The position numbers and the translations under genes are program-made. The notes beneath the pieces are model-generated. The model was not told where the DNA came from, ran no database searches, and was given only the letters and a program-made list of their open reading frames with translations. Shown piece after piece: positions 8,162 to 12,713 of a stretch of DNA of 12,713 nucleotides. Within the stretch, counting starts at the first letter, position 1. Each line of letters opens with the position of its first letter. Source of the DNA: Jimgerdemannia flammicorona (Eukaryota > Mucoromycota > Endogonomycetes > Endogonales > Endogonaceae); the NCBI GenBank assembly GCA_003990745.1, contig RBNI01005336.1, positions 1 through 12,713 on the forward strand, written 5' to 3'.

Positions 8162-9467
8162 AAATCTGAAAATCACCTGCAAGATCACAAAGCTGAGTCA
8201 AACCAAAGTCACAGTGCACAAACTGAGTCAACATGAAGTTATGGAACACAAGACTTATACAAACAGGATCTCACCAATCAGGACCAAATGCATATATACT
8301 GAGCACTAAGATACGTCGAAACAGAGAATCAAAACAAATAACAACCACAACTTCTGAATATATACAAATATGACCACTGAGATCTATAACCATATCTGCA
8401 CTAATATTTAGAATACCATCATCAACCAAGCTACACCCCCTCTGCCCCTCATAAATATCCACAGCTTAGCACCCCTCTACTTCATGGAAGCCTGATAGAA
8501 TGCCCTGAATATACTTAAAAAAGTCCACCGAATTGGACAAATCTCAAGCTACTACCAGATCAGCTGCCTCCTAGAAGACATGGTCAAACACCACCATGAT
8601 ACGGATATTACTCAGATGTCCCAACACTAGAAACTCATTGCCCATAAATATTGAGAAATCTTTTATGAGTACAGTACCTTTATTCCCTGCCTTCAAGTTA
8701 CTACCACTAAAATGGTTACTACTCTATCCTATGGTCAAATTGATGATATGATACAAAAACTCAACCACAAGTACCTCAAGTATATTCAGACCACAGACAG
8801 AACCTTCCCACACCCTGATGACCATATCCTACAAATACCTCAAGTTAGATATGCTATGAAGGATATCTATGATATAATTCAGTTTGATGAAGATGAAGCA
8901 GAAGACAATGATCTCTCTGATACTGACATGATCTCTAGCCAAGAATCTCTGCCAATCCTGATCACTCTGCCAATCTTACCAATGAACTTGCAACAGTTCA
9001 TAACCACCTATGAGACTTATTGGGACAGTGACCACTAGTACAAATACCAACCTACATTTATTCCTGATTACTTCAACTATAATGAAGAGATCAGAGAACA
9101 CAACCTGTACCTCTAGACAACCCTCAATATTGAACCAACCACTCCACCACCTAAGTATGAGCAACATGAGCCACAGCTACCAGCTTACTACAACCCTGTA
9201 ACTCATAGCACTATAACCTATAGAAGATATACAGATAGCGATTCCAATGAAAGCGAAGATGATATATCCCTCCTTCACCTACTAATGTCTTATCCAGCTT
9301 ATGAGACAGATGATACTATCCTGTGGGATGGTGATGAAGTCCCAATATATTATTACCTCAGCAAACAAGGAGAAGTAATCTGCAAATCACTCTTCCTAGA
9401 TAACTACTTTATCAGAAATGATGTTATCAATAGTGATGTCATCAAAGACTACCCAGATAGCATCTAA
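8115..9467 (+). pseudogene. ORF-A: 450-codon unknown protein, killed by in-frame stops only
   Basis: From ATG 8115 to TAA 9465 one reading register is preserved over 1353 bases with ten internal stops: TAA 8157, TAA 8307, TGA 8355, TAG 8409, TGA 8493, TAG 8496, TAG 8628, TGA 8652, TAG 9036 and TAG 9114. Every one can arise from CAA, CAG, CGA or TGG by a C-to-T or G-to-A change. The longest intact piece starts at 8712 (108 residues). The sequence is hydrophilic, with acidic clusters (FDEDEAEDNDLSDTD, DSDSNESEDD), a proline patch (TTPPPKYEQ) and no signal peptide or membrane segment. I recognise no family. It lies between the hAT remnant and a promoter/LTR-like segment, on the same strand as the Gag fragment, and is probably part of a retroelement or of a second nested element. 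Confidence 0.55.
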
Positions 9468-9469
9468 AC

Positions 9470-9830
9470 CTATAAATAGCTCAGCAGTCATAGTATAGTT
9501 AGATTAGCCTTGTATGATGTGACTGTGAACTGACTCAGTAGTCAGATGAACTCTTGATATGTCAGATCGCACTTGTACTATGTAACTATATTCTGACTCA
9601 GCAAGGTACTAAGTACTACATCTATATCTAGTATAGTCTAGATAGCCCCTCACTAGTATAAATACCCCCTCTCCCAGACCTCAGAATCTCAAACTTGAAT
9701 ACACAAGAACAATTCTGAATACTTTCCCACAATATCTCTTTATACAACTACTCCTAGTATAGCAATATCATGAATAGCAAATAAATCTATTTAATAACCC
9801 ACAAACTACTCTTAAGTAAATCTGCTCCCT
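9470..9830 (+). promoter_or_regulatory. Promoter/LTR-like segment with TATA box, bZIP sites and poly(A) signal
   Basis: This gap between ORF-A and ORF-B has the layout of an LTR: two TGACTCA (AP-1/Gcn4-type) sites at 9531-9537 and 9594-9600, a good TATA box TATAAATA at 9657-9664 followed by a C-rich stretch, and AATAAA at 9780-9785 about 120 bp downstream. No TG...CA ends, primer-binding site or second LTR copy could be assigned in the window, so it could also be a plain promoter. Confidence 0.45.
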
Positions 9831-10953
9831 GTTAGGTCCCACTCCTAACCCCATCACGAAATTTCCTAATTGGGTATTGTCTGCAGCAATACACCAATTC
9901 AACTAAGCTGGTCTTAGTTTCTTGAACTTCCTGAAATACAGAAAATTCTGAATATCTAGAACTAGTCCAAAAAAGGACTTTGGTTGAGACGTCAATCTGA
10001 TCTTAAAATCAATAAGTGTAGAGGATGTACTCTATATGAAATTGATCTTGACCTTAAGAAAATAGTCTTCCAGAATATCCAGAACTTCTAAAAAACTCTT
10101 CCAGAACTATGTAACAGTTACCTTAAAAAGTAAACCCTCTTACAACTTGGTAGTAGTGATTTATAATCCAATTCTGCTTCAAGACACTTCCTCACCCCAC
10201 TACAAACTCTTTTGAGAATTCCTATAAGTTGATATAAAGCCCAACCTCTGAACTGGAATTTATCCTGAACCATCTGACAATCTGGAAAGAATTGAACCTG
10301 ATGTACAAGGACAATTTGACCTCCACACTTGTAATAAGTAGGACAAACTTCATTCAAAGAAAGAAATACTCCAGTTAAATCAGCAAATAGATGAAACCCT
10401 ATTCACCAAACTTCTTGCTCTACACCCAGCAAGTCAAGACAAAGAAGGTCTTATCAAAGTCTTCTTTACTCTTCTCAACAAGAGTTTTGTCAGCTCCACA
10501 AATCTGAGCAATCTAGGATAACCAGCAGCAGTCTTTCTAGCCTTAGTTCCTCACGAAGCCCAAGCCTCTGTAGCCAAGTGGCTCAACTCTACTGACTTTC
10601 ACTGTACCAGGACCAAGACTGTATTATACTACCGATTCCAGAACAGCAAGGTCCACCATATTCTCAAAGAAGAAGCAAGAGAAACCCTTTGTCAACAACC
10701 TAACTCTGAACCAGAAGTAGGCCTAGCTACAGCTCTACCTGAACCTGAAACCAATACCAAACCAGAACTTGACTTTGAATTAAGTCCATCTGAAATCAGA
10801 TATACTACTGATTCTGTCTACTTTGACACCAAGTAAACCCAATTATATAGAGACCAAACTGAAGAGGAGGAGGAGTATCTCAGTGAATTCGATCCCAGAT
10901 ATATCACCAAAGGAGACACACCTCCATTAGGACAAAACACACCTATACAGTAA
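9820..10953 (+). pseudogene. ORF-B: unknown protein upstream of gag, stop-riddled but in frame
   Basis: One register (codons starting at positions of the form 3n+1, as at 10381) stays open except for TAA 9904, TGA 9949, TGA 9985, TAG 10063, TGA 10213, TAA 10225, TGA 10249, TAG 10339, TAA 10519, TAA 10834 and TAA 10951. No original start codon is clear; TAA at 9817 bounds the N-terminus used here. Recognisable-looking stretches include TPNPITKFPNWVLSAAIHQF, LFTKLLALHPASQDKEGLIK and PHEAQASVAKWLNSTDFHC. The C-terminal third is Glu/Pro-rich and acidic (QTEEEEEYLSEFDP). No domain is recognised. Position directly before the Gag capsid suggests the N-terminal part of a retroelement Gag or an extra upstream frame. 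Confidence 0.5.
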
Positions 10954-11312
10954 CAAATAGCTATCTATCGAGTCTTACTCCAGACCTATAACTACTACTC
11001 TAGCAACTTACACAGACCCAAAGAACACCCTCACACTCTGCACCAATACCTCAAGTAGTACCAGTAACACTACTACCAATAGTCCAACTACCTCTAGTAA
11101 ATAATATAGTAAATCAACAGATTCTAGACCTCACAGTCCAGGTAGTGATAATGGTAGCAACCATTACTATCTTAGCTGAACAGATCTGACCTATCAAAAA
11201 TCTGAGTCTACCTATCTTCAATGGTACTATATAAGAAGTCCAAAGCTTCATTAGTATAGTTGACACCAACTTCAAAGCCAATTAATGGACCAATGAGTGA
11301 GCTACTAACTGC
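10953..11312 (+). pseudogene. Ty3/gypsy-type Gag capsid fragment
   Basis: The frame holding TAG 11001 runs through a Pro/Val-rich linker (APIPQVVPVTLLPIVQ) into SLPIFNGT, VQSFI, VDTNFKAN and WTNE. This is the arrangement of the N-terminal capsid half of Ty3/gypsy Gag, where a loosely conserved F-D/N-G motif is followed by an amphipathic helix and a second helix ending in W/DDE-like residues. Stops TGA 11187, TAA 11235, TAA 11283 and TGA 11298 interrupt it. Homology fades at about 11312; the rest of the capsid, the zinc knuckle and all of pol are missing. It is one frame back (-1) from ORF-B. Confidence 0.65.
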
Positions 11313-11330
11313 TAGTGCTCTGAATGGATG

Positions 11331-11531
11331 GAGTTGATCTGGATGAGATTCAATTCAGATTTATCATGTGATGGATTCGAATCAACTCGGATTGATCTCA
11401 TGATCTGATCCAGATTGATCCAGATTGATCCAGATTGATCTATCTGGATTGATCCATCCGGATTGATCTAGATTGGTCCATCCAGATTGGTCTATTCAGA
11501 TTGGTCCATCCAGATTGATCCATCTGGATTG
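11331..11531. repeat. GATC-rich minisatellite (10- and 14-bp units)
   Basis: Core 11407-11531: three GATCCAGATT units followed by about seven longer units of the type GATCCATCTGGATT or GGTCCATCCAGATT. More diverged units (GTTGATCTGGATGAGATT) lie at 11333-11406. The array begins at or just after the point where Gag homology is lost. Confidence 0.8.
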
Positions 11532-11536
11532 AAATC

Positions 11537-11692
11537 TTTGGTGACATCACTCTTTCTTTTGTTCATTTTGCTCTTGTTTTTTTTTTCCTGCCATACTTTG
11601 GTGACATCACCCTTTCCTTTTGCTCCTCTCTTCTTTTGTTCTTTTCTTTGTTCTTTTTTTTTATTCTTTTTCTTTGTTCTTTCCTGCCACAT
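11537..11692. repeat. Duplicated TTTGGTGACATCAC plus pyrimidine tract
   Basis: TTTGGTGACATCAC occurs at 11537-11550 and again at 11597-11610. Each copy is followed by a T/C-only tract that ends in TTTCCTGCCA. The second tract is longer (about 11611-11682). The pair looks like an imperfect tandem duplication of a 60- to 90-bp unit. Short open frames read across this tract are artefacts of its composition. Confidence 0.7.
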
Positions 11693-11780
11693 TATGAGCA
11701 AATAAAACAGCAGCCCTTAATTCATATGTTGGTCCAGTCTACTCATTTTTCACCCTGCAATGATCATCAAAAGAGGGAGT
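11693..11780 (+). other. Poly(A)-signal-like and polypurine stretch
   Basis: AATAAA lies at 11701-11706, and a purine run AAAAGAGGGAG at about 11768-11778. A polypurine tract of this kind is where plus-strand synthesis starts next to a 3' LTR in LTR retroelements, but no LTR boundary (TG start) is seen directly after it. Confidence 0.25.
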
Positions 11781-12713
11781 ATTCGAGGTGGAAACATACT
11801 CTCTACTGACAATGTTAGATTCTTTCTCATATGGATAACACACAAGCTACTCATTGAGAGCCAAAGGGATAACAGTGGTAGCAGTGGTGATAGCGATGGT
11901 GATGGTGGGGATGAGAGAGAATTCCAGCAACAACTCACAGTAGCGGGGGAGGAGATATGGGGTCCAGCTATGTGGAAATGGGACTGTCTGCTTCTAGGGG
12001 GTGTTCCACTCGCTGAGTTTGACATTGGAGATGGAGTAGAGTGTCAGTGGCAAACTGGCCAGGATCTTTGGCTGAGTAGTTGGCAGATGATGGGAATTGG
12101 AGAAGAGTGGGACTGGGCAGGGATCTGGTCTTGGAGTGCTGAGATGAGGCAGTGGCTTCCTCCCAAGTTCTGGGTAGTATGGTGGCGAATGTTGCAGAGG
12201 AATGTTATATTGAACTTCCATACTGGGCATTTGGTGGATGGTGGTCAGCTGAACTGTGAGGAGTGTTATAATGTTGGGCAAGTTGGGGGATTTGTACAAA
12301 TGCCGGAACATTGGCTGGGGGAGTATAAGGTGTTGGGGGATTTTTGGATAGCTATAGGGGATAGGCTTGGGGTTAAAAGGAGGCCCAATGGAGAGAGAGG
12401 TCGCTGGGATGATTTGGCATCGAGAATTGTGGGGGGTATCAGCAATAGGTGGCTTACTGTAGGGTGGGTTGTAACAGTGTGGGTGGGGTTGGCTGGACAT
12501 TAGCTCTATGTTTTTGAGGAGGGGCAGTGGGTAGGGAAACAGGAGAAGTTATTGAGATGGGAGGCATTAGTAGTGGACCTGCTAATGGGGTGGTGGGTCG
12601 GATGAGGGCCACAAGGTGGGTGTCATTACCATCTGATAGAAGAGATATGTGAGCAGAGTGGGGAGAGGGTGGGGATAGTGTTGAACAAAGTGGTCTTTCA
12701 TTGGGAAGGGGTA
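11760..12713 (+). pseudogene. Tryptophan-rich unknown frame in G-rich DNA, running off the window
   Basis: From ATG 11760 the frame is open for 247 codons to TAG 12501, then stays readable in the same register to the window edge with one more stop (TGA 12603). About 21 of the 247 residues are Trp (for example EEWDWAGIWSWSAE), with an acidic Ser/Gly/Asp stretch near residue 45. No family is recognised. The strand is uncertain: the antisense in the same register gives a proline-rich frame (12500-11994), because TGG reads as CCA. The plus frame is longer and its two stops are of the same deamination type as those in ORF-A and ORF-B, which favours it slightly. CpG is scarce, so it belongs to the decayed compartment. 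Confidence 0.3.

Noticed and set aside
8115..10953. Alternative genetic code in which TAG/TAA encode Gln
   Set aside because: Many in-frame stops sit where Gln would fit, but TGA is equally present, the Gag and hAT frames show the same decay, and the AVL9 and DUF202 genes next door read cleanly with the standard code.
11492..11701. Lysine-rich minus-strand frame
   Set aside because: It is only the complement of a T/C tract and minisatellite; K/E/Q runs are a composition artefact.
1..12713. tRNA, rRNA or CRISPR array
   Set aside because: No A-box/B-box tRNA pattern, rRNA stretch or regularly spaced direct repeats with unique spacers were found on either strand; the tandem arrays have no spacers.

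Overview
The window looks like a piece of a filamentous fungal nuclear genome, most likely a basidiomycete of the Agaricomycotina. The conserved gene at the left is cut into at least ten short exons by short GT-AG introns. Intergenic spaces are compact, a small secreted protein gene is present, and the right half is decayed transposable elements.

Positions 1 to about 6150 are a normal, CpG-containing gene compartment. It holds (i) the 5' and central part of an AVL9/DENN-type late secretory pathway gene on the minus strand, running off the left edge; (ii) a short bidirectional promoter with a perfect CRE palindrome; (iii) a plus-strand gene for a small three-helix DUF202 membrane protein whose single intron appears to be GC-AG; (iv) a single-exon minus-strand gene for a 278-residue secreted protein of unknown function with an internal TSYHHTN repeat; and (v) a possible leucine-rich-repeat (F-box type) gene fragment.

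From about 6150 the character changes abruptly. Positions 6181-8090 are extremely AT-rich and contain one CpG. They carry a dead hAT-family DNA transposon: a 16-bp-period subterminal repeat, a BED zinc finger broken by a stop, and two further transposase blocks in other frames. The transposase stops at about 8083, where a second compartment begins (8099-11312). That compartment is A/C-rich and CpG-poor. It contains a 450-codon unknown reading frame (8115-9467), a promoter/LTR-like segment (9470-9830), a second unknown frame (about 9820-10953) and the N-terminal part of a Ty3/gypsy-type Gag capsid (about 10953-11312).

The two long frames kept their reading register over more than 1.1 kb each. 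They are interrupted only by stop codons of the kind that C-to-T or G-to-A changes produce, so substitution decay rather than indel decay killed them. After a GATC-rich minisatellite and a pyrimidine tract, 11721-12713 is G-rich and C-poor and holds a tryptophan-rich frame of unknown nature.

The expressed genes at the left have no obvious joint pathway beyond endomembrane themes (AVL9 trafficking, a DUF202 membrane protein, a secreted protein). The right half reads as nested, silenced mobile DNA.
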